Shown here: positions 28,168 to 37,486 of the stretch, one piece after another
How the letters are laid out: the number at the start of each line of letters is the position of its first letter
Position numbering within the stretch: the first letter of the stretch is position 1
Assembly: GCA_029009515.1 (NCBI GenBank)
Contig: JAQXJZ010000001.1
Coordinates: 1 to 64,000 of the forward strand
DNA: 64,000 bases
Reading direction: 5' to 3'
Source of the DNA: a bacterium
Lineage (GTDB): Bacteria; Bacillota; Clostridia; Christensenellales; Aristaeellaceae
Program-made: the position numbers and the translations under genes
The notes under the pieces: model-generated
Databases searched by the model: none
What the model saw: only the letters and a program-made list of their open reading frames with translations
Told to the model about the DNA's origin: nothing

Positions 28168-28841
28168 TGGTAGCTTTTGAAAAAGGCGAGGCTCTCCGTC
28201 ATATCGGCCATCTGGATCTGATGCGCACCATGCAGCGAGCCCTGCGCCGCAGCAACCTGCCCATCAAGTATTCCAACGGCTTCAATCCCCATATCCGCCT
28301 GAGCTTTGCTGCTCCGCTGAGCGTGGGTGTCATTGGTCTGCATGAACTGATGGAAGTGCCGCTGGTGGAAGAGGTTACCGAAGCGCAGTTCGTGGAAAGC
28401 ATGAATACCGTGCTTCCTTCCTGCATGCGCATCCGTTCCTGCCGTGCAGTTGAAGATGATTTCCCGGCCCTGATGTCGCTGGTGGCTGGTGCGGATTATC
28501 GCATTACCATCGCAAAGACCGACGAAGGCCGCAAGGCAATGGATCGCTTTGACGATTTCATGGCGCTTGACAGTTTTATCGCCCAGCGCCGTACCAAAAG
28601 CGGCGAGAATCCCTGCGATATCCGTCCGTTTGTGCTCAGCGGCCTGTGCAAGGAAACGGAAGACAGCTTTGTCATCGAGCTCCGCACCATTGCCACTCAG
28701 GCGGGCATGCTCAAACCGTCCCTGTGGTTTGATTGTCTGCGCGAGTTTGCTCAGTGCGAAGAAATCCCGCATCTCATCTACCGTGTCTCCATTCTGGCTA
28801 AAAGCAAGGCCGGAGAGCTGGTTCCCATGGAGGAAGTGTGA
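28158..28841 (+). CDS. TIGR03936 / DUF2344 radical-SAM-linked protein
   Basis: 227 residues. The N terminus MVAFEKGEALRHIGHLDLMR and FNPHIRLSFAAPLSVGV match the DUF2344 family, which always accompanies the TIGR03960 radical SAM enzyme, sometimes fused to it. Function unknown; probably a substrate-binding partner. ATG 28158 is chosen with AAGGGGG upstream; GTG 28149 is the alternative. Overlaps the neighbours at both ends (10 bases and 1 base), so the three genes are translationally coupled. Confidence 0.88.
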   Translation: MRMMVAFEKGEALRHIGHLDLMRTMQRALRRSNLPIKYSNGFNPHIRLSFAAPLSVGVIGLHELMEVPLVEEVTEAQFVESMNTVLPSCMRIRSCRAVEDDFPALMSLVAGADYRITIAKTDEGRKAMDRFDDFMALDSFIAQRRTKSGENPCDIRPFVLSGLCKETEDSFVIELRTIATQAGMLKPSLWFDCLREFAQCEEIPHLIYRVSILAKSKAGELVPMEEV

Positions 28842-29971
28842 TGGGTTACCGCCTTTTGACCACTCGGCAGGGAGACATGCGGCGCATTGCGCTGCTTGAT
28901 GAGAAAAGGCTGCTGGAGTATTATCAGGAAAATGCCGAGGAAACCAGCGTTGTTGGCAGCGTGATTCTGGGCCGCGTTGAGCGTGTACTGCCGGATGTAA
29001 AGGCTGCATTTGTGAAAATCGGTCTCAAGCTGAATGGTTTTTTGCCTTTGAAGGAGGCGGAAAGCTTCCACAAAACCTGTGGCAGCGCTTCTTTGATGAG
29101 CGGTCAGGATATTCTGGTGCAGGTCAAAAAAGCGCCAAAGGGCGGAAAAGGTGCATTTTTGACGCGCGATATCGCCTTTCCCGGTCAATATGTGCTTCTG
29201 ATGCCCAATAACCGCTTTGTCGGGATGAGCAAGCGCATCGAATGCGCGGAAGACCGGCAGCGTGCCAAGCGTATTGGTGAGAAAATTGCAGGCGATCGTT
29301 TTGGCGTCATCGTTCGCCACGCCGCGCTGTTTGCTTCTGAGCAGGATGTTGTGGAAGAAGCGGAAACACTCTGGCAGCGCTGGCTGGAGATTTCTCAAAA
29401 ATCCACCTGCATCAAAGCGCCTGCGTTAATGTATTCTGAGCCTGAGATGACGGATGTCCTGCTGCGCGATTACAGCGCCAGACACGAAATCGCCCAGGAA
29501 CAGGGCGATGAGGCATGGCAGCACGCACGCGTGGATACACAGCTTTCTGAGGCGCTTGGCCGCCGTGTGGAACTTTCGGACGGCGGAAGCCTGATCATTG
29601 ATGAACGCGAAGCGCTGCAGACCATCGACGTCAATTCTGGCCGTCTGGTCAAGGCACAGGACGGTATGAGCCTTGCGCTGATGGAAAACCTGAGTGCGGT
29701 TGACGAGATCGCCCGTCAGATCCGGTTGCGCAACTTGAGCGGCATCATTCTGATTGACTTTATTGACATGGATACCGAAGCGGAGCGTCAGCAGGTGCTG
29801 GAGAAGCTTTCGCAGGCCGTTGCAGATGACCGCGTGAAAAATGTGATTCATGGATTCACCCGTCTGGGTATCCTGGAGATGACCCGCAAACGCACAGGCG
29901 ATTCCCTGCGCGATCTGCTGACCGAGCCCTGCGGCGCATGCCGTGAATCCGGCCGCATCAAACGCGGCTGA
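28841..29971 (+). CDS. rng: Ribonuclease G/E family endoribonuclease
   Basis: 376 residues; cuts single-stranded RNA and matures rRNA. An S1 domain (LGRVERVLPDVKAAFVKIGL) sits within the first 100 residues. The catalytic Asp pair lies in TIDVNSGRLVKA and IILIDFIDMDTE. The zinc-link region reads PCGACRESG. Short compared with E. coli RNase G (about 490), typical of clostridial forms. The ATG at 28841 shares its A with the TGA of the preceding gene; GGAGGAAG lies upstream. Confidence 0.92.
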   Translation: MGYRLLTTRQGDMRRIALLDEKRLLEYYQENAEETSVVGSVILGRVERVLPDVKAAFVKIGLKLNGFLPLKEAESFHKTCGSASLMSGQDILVQVKKAPKGGKGAFLTRDIAFPGQYVLLMPNNRFVGMSKRIECAEDRQRAKRIGEKIAGDRFGVIVRHAALFASEQDVVEEAETLWQRWLEISQKSTCIKAPALMYSEPEMTDVLLRDYSARHEIAQEQGDEAWQHARVDTQLSEALGRRVELSDGGSLIIDEREALQTIDVNSGRLVKAQDGMSLALMENLSAVDEIARQIRLRNLSGIILIDFIDMDTEAERQQVLEKLSQAVADDRVKNVIHGFTRLGILEMTRKRTGDSLRDLLTEPCGACRESGRIKRG

Positions 29972-29989
29972 CGGAAAGAGGAAAAAGCT

Positions 29990-31396
29990 TTGCATTACAA
30001 ACCGCTTTATGTGACGGAAGACGAGAGAATTGAGCAGGAATACGCTGCCCAGCAGGTGCTGAATCATCCTGATCGTCCCAAAACCTTCCACATTGTTACC
30101 TACGGCTGCCAGATGAACGCGCATGACAGCGAAAAACTGGCTGGCATTTTCCTGCAGATGGGCATGACCGAAGCAGCTGACCGCCTGGAAGCTGATCTGG
30201 TTCTGTTCAACACCTGCTGCGTCCGCGACAATGCGGAGCGCCGTGCGCTTGGCAATGTAACGTGGCTGAAGGAATTGCGTAAGGACAAGCCGAACCTGAT
30301 CATCGGCGTGTGCGGCTGCATGGTGCAGCAGCCTCAGATGGCAGAGCGGATCCTGCGCCAGTATCGCTTCATCGATCTGGCCTTTGGCACGCACAACCTG
30401 CACAGGCTGCCGTCGCTCCTTCTGAATCTTCTGGAGAAAAAGACCCGTATCGTCAGCGTCAGCGATCAGGATACCACCATCGCTGAGGGCCTGCCTGTCA
30501 AGCGCCTGAGCCAGCATCATGCCTACATCACCATCATGTACGGCTGTGACAATTACTGCTCTTACTGCATTGTGCCTTATGTGCGCGGCCACGAGCGCTC
30601 CCGTCAGATGGATGATATTCTGCGTGAAGCAGATGTTCTGCTCAACAGCGGCGTTCAGGAGATTATGCTGCTGGGACAGAATGTGAACAGCTACGGCAAT
30701 GGCTCTGAGAATGGCGATAACTTCCCGCTGCTGCTGAAAAAGCTGGACGAAATGGGCATCCCGCGCATCCGCTTCATGACCTCTCATCCCAAGGATCTGA
30801 GCGATGAGCTGATCGACGTGATGGCTAACGGCAAGCATATCTGCAACCATCTGCATCTGCCGGTGCAGAGCGGAAACAATGAGATCCTCCGCCTGATGAA
30901 CCGCCGCTATACCCGCGAGGATTACCTGCGCAAGGTGGAAAAGCTGCGCAGCGCTATTCCTACCATCGGCCTGACCACGGACCTCATTGTCAGCTTCCCG
31001 GGTGAAACCGAGGCACAGTTTGAGGATACTTGCTCGCTGGTGCGCGAGGTGGGCTATGACGCCGCCTTTACGTTCATCTATTCTCCGCGCGAAGGCACGC
31101 AGGCTGCCCGAATGGACGGACGTATCCCGGCGGACGAATCCAGCCGCCGCATCGAAAAGCTGATCCGCGAGGTGGAGGCTTCCACCGCACGGGTGCACGA
31201 AACCATGATCGGCAGGGACGAGCTTGTTCTGATTGAAGGCTTGTCCAAGCGCGATCCCAACAAGGTGTCCGGCAAGGGCACCCGCAACATTACCGTCACT
31301 CTGGACGGATCTGCCGCTGATATCGGCAGGATCATTCCGGTTACCATAACCTCTGCCGCGGTCAACACGCTTCGCGGCGAACGAAAAGAAAGGTGA
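29990..31396 (+). CDS. miaB: tRNA-2-methylthio-N6-dimethylallyladenosine synthase MiaB
   Basis: Radical SAM methylthiotransferase acting on tRNA position 37 after MiaA. 468 residues: UPF0004 domain with three cysteines (YGCQMN, TCCVRDN, CGCMVQQ), radical SAM motif YGCDNYCSYCIVP, and a C-terminal TRAM domain (about 400-465). TTG start at 29990 with GAGGAAAAA upstream. The miaA gene lies further along the same strand at 36542. Confidence 0.96.
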   Translation: MHYKPLYVTEDERIEQEYAAQQVLNHPDRPKTFHIVTYGCQMNAHDSEKLAGIFLQMGMTEAADRLEADLVLFNTCCVRDNAERRALGNVTWLKELRKDKPNLIIGVCGCMVQQPQMAERILRQYRFIDLAFGTHNLHRLPSLLLNLLEKKTRIVSVSDQDTTIAEGLPVKRLSQHHAYITIMYGCDNYCSYCIVPYVRGHERSRQMDDILREADVLLNSGVQEIMLLGQNVNSYGNGSENGDNFPLLLKKLDEMGIPRIRFMTSHPKDLSDELIDVMANGKHICNHLHLPVQSGNNEILRLMNRRYTREDYLRKVEKLRSAIPTIGLTTDLIVSFPGETEAQFEDTCSLVREVGYDAAFTFIYSPREGTQAARMDGRIPADESSRRIEKLIREVEASTARVHETMIGRDELVLIEGLSKRDPNKVSGKGTRNITVTLDGSAADIGRIIPVTITSAAVNTLRGERKER

Positions 31397-31404
31397 GTAT
31401 ATTT

Positions 31405-31803
31405 ATGGAAAAGGTTCTGAATCAGGCTGAAATGCTGGCGGAAGCCATTCTGGAGAGCGAAGAGTACATCAACATGCGTCTGGCCGAGCAGGCTGCCATG
31501 AAGGATGAAAAGGCCACTATGCTGATCGCTGCCTATACCGAGAAGCGTCAGGCTGTGGAAATGCTGCTGGCGGATGCCAACATGGACCACGGCGCCCTGA
31601 GCAAGGCCGGCGAGGAACTGCAGAACGTGGAGCATGCCATCGACGAGAACGAGGCGCTCAACCGCATGCGCGAGACCAATGAAGCCTTCAACAAGATGAT
31701 GCAGAAGGTCAACAGCATTATCCGCTACGTTGTGACCGGCGAAGAAGAGCATGAGGAAGGCTGCTCCGGCTCCTGCCACAGCTGCAGCGGCTGCCATCAC
31801 TAA
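31405..31803 (+). CDS. YlbF/YmcA family regulator with Cys/His-rich tail
   Basis: 132 residues, almost all helical. The body (AEMLAEAILESEEYINMR to NKMMQKVNSIIRYVV) fits YlbF/YmcA. In Bacillus, YlbF, YmcA and YaaT form a complex that binds iron-sulfur clusters and directs RNase Y. The tail CSGSCHSCSGCHH has four Cys and three His and could bind zinc or a cluster. Position right after miaB mirrors ymcB-ymcA. ATG 31405 is preferred (AAAGGTG upstream); GTG 31393 overlaps the miaB stop. Confidence 0.85.
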   Translation: MEKVLNQAEMLAEAILESEEYINMRLAEQAAMKDEKATMLIAAYTEKRQAVEMLLADANMDHGALSKAGEELQNVEHAIDENEALNRMRETNEAFNKMMQKVNSIIRYVVTGEEEHEEGCSGSCHSCSGCHH

Positions 31804-31812
31804 TTCATCACC

Positions 31813-31842
31813 GGCGCGCGGATGACAACCTCTCCGCGCGCC
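31813..31842. terminator. Strong hairpin between ylbF and mutS
   Basis: GGCGCGCGGA (31813-31822) pairs perfectly with TCCGCGCGCC (31833-31842) around a 10-base loop. The following TCATTTCC is a poor T run, so termination is probably partial. Confidence 0.45.
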
Positions 31843-31873
31843 TCATTTCCGACATACGAAAGGGGCAGGCGAT

Positions 31874-34468
31874 ATGGCGCTTACGCCGATGATGCAGCAG
31901 TATCTGCAGCTGAAGGACAAATACAAGGATTGTGTTCTTTTTTACCGTCTCGGAGACTTCTACGAGATGTTTTTTGAGGACGCAAAACGCGTTTCCAAGG
32001 AGCTGGAGCTGACGCTGACCGGCAAGGATTGTGGCTTGGAAGAGCGCGCGCCCATGTGCGGCGTGCCTTATCATGCTGCCAACAGCTACATCGCCCGTCT
32101 CATCGAAAAAGGCTACAAGGTGGCCATCTGCGAGCAGCTGACCGATCCTGCATTGAGCAAGGGGCTGGTAGAGCGCGATGTGATTCGCATTGTAACGCCT
32201 GGTACGGTGGTGGATCCCACTCAGCTGGATGAAAAGGCGCCCAGCTACGTGCTTTGCGTGGTGTTTACTGGCAAGGCTGTACAGCTGGCTTATGCGGACG
32301 TGAGTACCGGCGAGCTGATCGTGCATCAGCTGGTGGACGCCGAGCGTACGCTGCGCGATGAACTGACGCGCATCAAGCCGCATGAGATTGTCACCAACAG
32401 TCTGGAAAAGCTGCGTCCCTTTATCAGCGATCATATGAGCTGCACGGAACTGCCGGACAGCTGCCTTTCCAAAAAGTCGGCTTCTCAGGCGGTGATGAAG
32501 CAGTTCCAGGTGCAGAGCCTTTCCGCGCTCGGCCTGGACGACCGCGACAAGCGCTTTATTGCAGCAGGCGGACTGCTGTATTATCTGAGCGATACGCAGC
32601 GCAACAAGTTGTGCCATATCACGCAGCTGAGCATTTATCAGGGTGCGAACACCATGTTTCTCGACCGTATGACCCGCCGCAATCTGGAGCTGACGGAGAG
32701 CCTTCGGTCCGGCGAACGCCGCGGGTCGCTGCTGTGGCTGCTTGACAAAACGCATACCGCCATGGGTGCGCGCCTGCTGCGCACATGGGTGGAGAATCCC
32801 ATGATTGAGCGCAGCGCCATTCAGACCCGTCTGGATGCGGTGGAAGCACTGCGTGATCGTTTTATGGAAGCCGAAGAGATCGGGCAGGCGCTTGAAAACG
32901 TATCCGATATGGAACGTCTGGTTGGCAAGATCAGCTACAACAACCTGACGGCACGCGATTGCCTTGCGCTGCTGCGGTCCCTTCGCGCTGTGGCTCCTGT
33001 GAAGGAGATCCTGAACTCCTATGATGCCGTTCCCATTCAGGCGTTGGCTCATACCATGACGCCGCTGGAAAGCCTCTGCGATCTGATTGAGCGCGCCATC
33101 AATCCGGACGCGCCCATCACCATGGCAGATGGCGGCGTGATCCGCAAGGGATATCATGCCGAACTGGATGAATACCGCGAGGCGACCATCAACGGCAAGC
33201 AGTGGATACTCGACATGGAAGCCGCTGAGCGTCAGGAAACCGGCATCAAGAACCTCAAGATCAATTACAATCGCGTATTCGGCTACTATATCGAGGTGAC
33301 CAAGAGCAATCTGGATATGGTGCCGCTGCGCTATACGCGCCGTCAGACACTGGCCAATGCCGAGCGGTACATCACGCCTGAGCTGCAGGAGATCGAGCGT
33401 AAGATCACCAACGCCACGCAGCTGGCACTTGGTCTGGAAGTGACACTGTTTACGGAAGTTCGCGACGCGATTGCAGCAGAAATCAGTGCTATCCAGCAGA
33501 ATGCACTGGCCCTCAAAACCGCTGATGCACTCCTGTCGCTCGCTACTGTCGCGCGTGAAAACGACTATGTGAAGCCCGTTCTCAACGAGGAAGGCATCCT
33601 TCGCATCACGGAAGGCCGCCATCCCATTGTGGAACGCATGAATTCGGACGCGCCCTTTGTGCCCAATGATGTGGACATGGACACGGACGAAAACCGCATG
33701 CTCATCATCACCGGTCCCAACATGGCTGGTAAGAGCACCTACATGCGTCAGGTGGCGCTGATTACTCTGATGGCGCATATTGGCAGCTTTGTGCCTGCGC
33801 AGGAAGCGCAGATCAGCCTGTGCGACCGTATTTTCACCCGCATCGGCGCGTCGGATGACCTTGCAGGCGGCCAGAGTACCTTCATGGTTGAAATGAGCGA
33901 GACGGCTGCCATCCTCCGTAGTGCAAGCGATAAGTCGCTGGTCATTCTGGATGAAATCGGCCGCGGTACCAGCACCTTTGACGGCCTTGCCATTGCGTGG
34001 GCCGTGGTGGAATATCTGCTGGATAAAAAGAAGATTGGCGCCAAGACGCTGTTTGCCACGCACTATCACGAACTGAGCGAGCTGGAAGGCCGTTTCCAGG
34101 GCGTGAAGAACTATTGCATTTCCGTTATGGAGCATGGCGAGGACGTCATCTTCCTGCGCAAGATCATGCCCGGCGGAGCTGACCGCAGCTATGGCGTGCA
34201 CGTGGCACGTCTGGCCGGCGTACCTGCGCCGGTGGTCGCGCGTGCGCATGAAATTCAGGCTCGTCTTGAAGTGAGCGACATCAATCAGGAGAGCATCTCC
34301 GCCAATATTCTGGAGAAAAAGAAGAGGGAAGCCAAGCAGACGGATATGTTCCATCTGGCGCAGGACGACCTCATCGAGGAACTGCAGAATCTGGACGTGC
34401 TTTCTGTAACGCCCATGGATGCGCTCAACATCCTCTTCCGTCTGCGCGAAAAAGCACGCAGACTGTAA
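31874..34468 (+). CDS. mutS: DNA mismatch repair protein MutS
   Basis: Recognises mismatches and recruits MutL. 864 residues. The N-terminal mismatch-binding motif reads YRLGDFYEMFFEDA (the Phe and Glu that wedge the mismatch). The ATPase has GPNMAGKSTYMRQ, LDEIGRGTSTFDG and ATHYHEL. The C-terminal segment past 800 is present. GGGGCAGG precedes the ATG. Starts 70 bases after ylbF, 9 bases before mutL. Confidence 0.98.
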   Translation: MALTPMMQQYLQLKDKYKDCVLFYRLGDFYEMFFEDAKRVSKELELTLTGKDCGLEERAPMCGVPYHAANSYIARLIEKGYKVAICEQLTDPALSKGLVERDVIRIVTPGTVVDPTQLDEKAPSYVLCVVFTGKAVQLAYADVSTGELIVHQLVDAERTLRDELTRIKPHEIVTNSLEKLRPFISDHMSCTELPDSCLSKKSASQAVMKQFQVQSLSALGLDDRDKRFIAAGGLLYYLSDTQRNKLCHITQLSIYQGANTMFLDRMTRRNLELTESLRSGERRGSLLWLLDKTHTAMGARLLRTWVENPMIERSAIQTRLDAVEALRDRFMEAEEIGQALENVSDMERLVGKISYNNLTARDCLALLRSLRAVAPVKEILNSYDAVPIQALAHTMTPLESLCDLIERAINPDAPITMADGGVIRKGYHAELDEYREATINGKQWILDMEAAERQETGIKNLKINYNRVFGYYIEVTKSNLDMVPLRYTRRQTLANAERYITPELQEIERKITNATQLALGLEVTLFTEVRDAIAAEISAIQQNALALKTADALLSLATVARENDYVKPVLNEEGILRITEGRHPIVERMNSDAPFVPNDVDMDTDENRMLIITGPNMAGKSTYMRQVALITLMAHIGSFVPAQEAQISLCDRIFTRIGASDDLAGGQSTFMVEMSETAAILRSASDKSLVILDEIGRGTSTFDGLAIAWAVVEYLLDKKKIGAKTLFATHYHELSELEGRFQGVKNYCISVMEHGEDVIFLRKIMPGGADRSYGVHVARLAGVPAPVVARAHEIQARLEVSDINQESISANILEKKKREAKQTDMFHLAQDDLIEELQNLDVLSVTPMDALNILFRLREKARRL

Positions 34469-34477
34469 GGAGCAAAT

Positions 34478-36532
34478 ATGGCTGTCATCAAAAAACTGTC
34501 TCAGGAGATTATCGGTCAGATTGCGGCTGGCGAAGTGGTGGAACGCCCTGCCGCCGCGGTCAAGGAACTGGTGGAAAATAGCATCGACGCTGGCGCGAAG
34601 AACATCACCGTCGAGCTTCGCGAAGGCGGCATCAAGTATCTGCGCGTCTCTGACAACGGCAGGGGCATTCCTGCCGAGCAGATCCGCATGGCGTTTGAAC
34701 GCCATGCCACCAGCAAGATCTCTGAGGCTAAGGATCTGTTTGATATTCATACGCTGGGCTTCCGTGGTGAAGCGCTGGCCTCCATTGCTGCCGTTTCCCG
34801 AGTGACGTGCACCACGCGCACACAGGATGCGGACTTTGGCACGCGCGCCGTGGTGGAAGCGGGGGAATTCACCGACATTCGTCAGGCTGCTTCGCCCGTT
34901 GGCACCACCATTGTGGCGGAGGATTTGTTCTACAACACGCCTGTCAGACTGAAATTCCTCAAGAAGCCCGCTGCTGAAGCCACCATGGTGTCAGATTATA
35001 TGCTTCGGCTGATTCTGTCTCATCCGGAGGTTTCCTTCCGTTACGTCAGTCAGGGCAAGACGGTCTATCACAGCACCGGCGACGGCAAGATCGAATCCGC
35101 CCTGTATGCGCTGTATGGCCGCGAGGCTTTCCAGCAGATGCGCAAGGTATCCGGTCACATGAACGGCGTGCTGCTTTCCGGCTACGTTGGCGTGGGTGAA
35201 CTTTCGCGCGGCAACAGGGCGCAGCAGTCCTTCTTTGTCAACGGGCGTTATTTCCGCAGCGCTTTGCTTAGCCATGCCCTTGAAAAGGGCTGCGAGGGCC
35301 GCGTGATGGTCGGGCGTTTCCCGATGTGCGCGCTGTTCCTCGAATTGCCCCGTCAGCAGGTGGACGTGAATGTCCATCCCAACAAGCTGGAAGTACGCTT
35401 CCAGAATGAGATTGCCATCGCTGCGGCCATTGAAACGCTTGTACGCGAAGCCATGCACGCTGAAAGCCTTGGCGCAAAGCTCAATCAGCCTTTATCTGCG
35501 CCTGTTGTCGATGCGCCGAAACCTGCCTTTACCGTTGTGGAGATGAATCCTCCCAAGGAAGAGGCTAAAACGGAAACGCCTGTTCCTGAGGCAGAGAAGC
35601 CCAGGCCGCTTCAGGTTGATACAACTGCAGAGGATCAAATCAGTCAGGCGGTTGCCAATCTCAAGCCTGTCGTAATTGATGATGCGCCCAAAGCTGAACC
35701 GCTTCGTCAGGCGCCTTCCATCGCTGCCATGTATACGCGTGCGGTAACTCCGCCGCCTGTGGTCAGGTCTGCGTCGCCTGCACCTGTCGTCAAAGCAGAG
35801 ATACCCAAGCCGGTTTCTGTTGGCGCTGCAAAACCTGTGGAGGCACCCAAACCGGCCGCTGTGGTCGTCGCTGTTCCTGAAAAAAAGGAAACGCCGCCTG
35901 CTCAGCCCGTGCCCGTTGAAGAGCAGACGGTGCTTGCAGAAGTGCAGGAAGCGCCTGTGCCGCTCCGTCTTGCTGGAATCCTCTTTGATACCTATTGGAT
36001 GTTTGAGTCCGGCGACAGGGTGCTGATGGTGGATCAGCATGCCGCGCATGAGCGCATTCTCTATGACCAGATGATGGAGCGCTTTGAGAAAGACCGTATT
36101 TCGCAAAAGCTTCTTGCGCCTCAGCTTGTGCAGCTTACCCCGTACGATATGGCTCACTTGCCTGAGTTTGCGCCTCTGCTTTCGCAGGCTGGTTTTGAGG
36201 TAGAGCAGTTTGACGATACCTGTGTGGCGCTCCACGCCATTCCCACCTTCTTTGGTGTGAACGATTCACCCAAGGAGCTTCTGCTGGAGGCGCTGGCTGA
36301 ATGGCAGGCCGGACGCGGCGAAGTAACGCGTGAACGCATGCGCCGCAGGGTTGCCCAGATGGCCTGCAAACGTGCCATCAAGGGCGGCGACAAGCTGAGC
36401 GAGACGGAAATCCGCGGTTTTATGCAGGAAATGCTCAAGAGCGAGTCCATGCCCACCTGTCCGCATGGGCGACCCATTGTAACCGAGATCACGCGCTATG
36501 CGCTGGAGAAGCGCTTTAAGCGCGTACAATAA
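34478..36532 (+). CDS. mutL: DNA mismatch repair protein MutL with endonuclease motifs
   Basis: 684 residues. GHKL ATPase N terminus (ELVENSIDAGA, DNGRGI, TLGFRGEALASI), a long variable Pro/Ala/Val-rich linker (about 330-480), and a C-terminal domain with DQHAAHERILYD, ACKRAIKGGD and CPHGRP. These are the metal-binding motifs of MutL that nicks DNA itself, as in species without MutH. AAGGAG precedes the ATG. Confidence 0.97.
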   Translation: MAVIKKLSQEIIGQIAAGEVVERPAAAVKELVENSIDAGAKNITVELREGGIKYLRVSDNGRGIPAEQIRMAFERHATSKISEAKDLFDIHTLGFRGEALASIAAVSRVTCTTRTQDADFGTRAVVEAGEFTDIRQAASPVGTTIVAEDLFYNTPVRLKFLKKPAAEATMVSDYMLRLILSHPEVSFRYVSQGKTVYHSTGDGKIESALYALYGREAFQQMRKVSGHMNGVLLSGYVGVGELSRGNRAQQSFFVNGRYFRSALLSHALEKGCEGRVMVGRFPMCALFLELPRQQVDVNVHPNKLEVRFQNEIAIAAAIETLVREAMHAESLGAKLNQPLSAPVVDAPKPAFTVVEMNPPKEEAKTETPVPEAEKPRPLQVDTTAEDQISQAVANLKPVVIDDAPKAEPLRQAPSIAAMYTRAVTPPPVVRSASPAPVVKAEIPKPVSVGAAKPVEAPKPAAVVVAVPEKKETPPAQPVPVEEQTVLAEVQEAPVPLRLAGILFDTYWMFESGDRVLMVDQHAAHERILYDQMMERFEKDRISQKLLAPQLVQLTPYDMAHLPEFAPLLSQAGFEVEQFDDTCVALHAIPTFFGVNDSPKELLLEALAEWQAGRGEVTRERMRRRVAQMACKRAIKGGDKLSETEIRGFMQEMLKSESMPTCPHGRPIVTEITRYALEKRFKRVQ

Positions 36533-36541
36533 GGAGTATTC

Positions 36542-37486
36542 ATGTTCAAACCACGTGCGATTGCCATTGCCGGGCCAACAGCCAGCGGCAAGAGCGATCT
36601 GGCGCTGAAAGTGGCTCAGAAGCTTGACGGCGAAATCGTCTGCATGGATTCCATGCAGATCTACCGCCGCATGAACATCGGCACCGCCAAACCTACCGCT
36701 CAGGAACAGGCGATGGTTACGCATCACATGCTGGATATTCTGGAGCCGACGGACAGCTATGCTGTGGCCGATTATGCACTGGATGCTGAAAAGGTGATCC
36801 GGGATATCATCAGCAGAGGCAAGCTGCCCATTCTTACCGGCGGAACCGGGCTGTATCTGAAGGCGCTGATGCACGGCCTTACTTTGGGCGGTGCAGGCGG
36901 CGATGAAAAGCTCCGTGAAAAGCTCAATGCCATCGCGCAGGAGCCGGACGGAAAGCAGCAGCTTCACGACCGCCTTGCGCAGATTGATCCCGTCTCAGCT
37001 GAAAAGCTGCATGTCAACGACATACGGCGTGTGATCCGCGCCATTGAAGTGTTTGAAACGACGGGAACACCCATCAGCCAGCAGAAGCAGGAAGAACAAA
37101 GCGGACCTTTTGACATCCTCCCTTTGGCAATTGACATTCCAAGGCCTGTTTTGTACGAGCGTCTGGAAAAACGCGTGCATCAGATGATGCGAGACGGTCT
37201 GCTCAAGGAAGTCAAGGCGCTTCTTGCCGAAGGCGTAACCCCTCAGATGCAGTCCATGCAGGGCATCGGTTATAAAGAACTGGTGCCGGTCGCTCAAAAG
37301 ACGGTCAAAGTGGATGACGCAGTATGGCAGATCATCCTCAATACGCGCCATTATGCCAAGCGCCAGGGAACGTGGCTGCGCAACGAGCCCAAAGTGATCT
37401 GGATGAGCGAGACAGGGGAGGAGCGCACGAAACGCGCCCTCTCCCTGATTGAAACCTTTATGACGGAAGGAACGAAAGAAGCATGA
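36542..37486 (+). CDS. miaA: tRNA dimethylallyltransferase MiaA
   Basis: Adds the dimethylallyl group to A37 of tRNAs reading UNN codons, the substrate for MiaB. 314 residues with P-loop GPTASGKSDLA, DSMQIYR and GGTGLYLKAL. AAGGAG lies before the ATG, 9 bases after mutL; the end overlaps the next gene by 4 bases (ATGA). Confidence 0.97.
   Translation: MFKPRAIAIAGPTASGKSDLALKVAQKLDGEIVCMDSMQIYRRMNIGTAKPTAQEQAMVTHHMLDILEPTDSYAVADYALDAEKVIRDIISRGKLPILTGGTGLYLKALMHGLTLGGAGGDEKLREKLNAIAQEPDGKQQLHDRLAQIDPVSAEKLHVNDIRRVIRAIEVFETTGTPISQQKQEEQSGPFDILPLAIDIPRPVLYERLEKRVHQMMRDGLLKEVKALLAEGVTPQMQSMQGIGYKELVPVAQKTVKVDDAVWQIILNTRHYAKRQGTWLRNEPKVIWMSETGEERTKRALSLIETFMTEGTKEA

Noticed and set aside
29426..31198. 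590-codon minus-strand frame opposite rng and miaB
   Set aside because: Spans two genuine genes antisense; no motifs.
31808..34750. 980-codon minus-strand frame opposite mutS
   Set aside because: Shadow of mutS; no recognisable domain.
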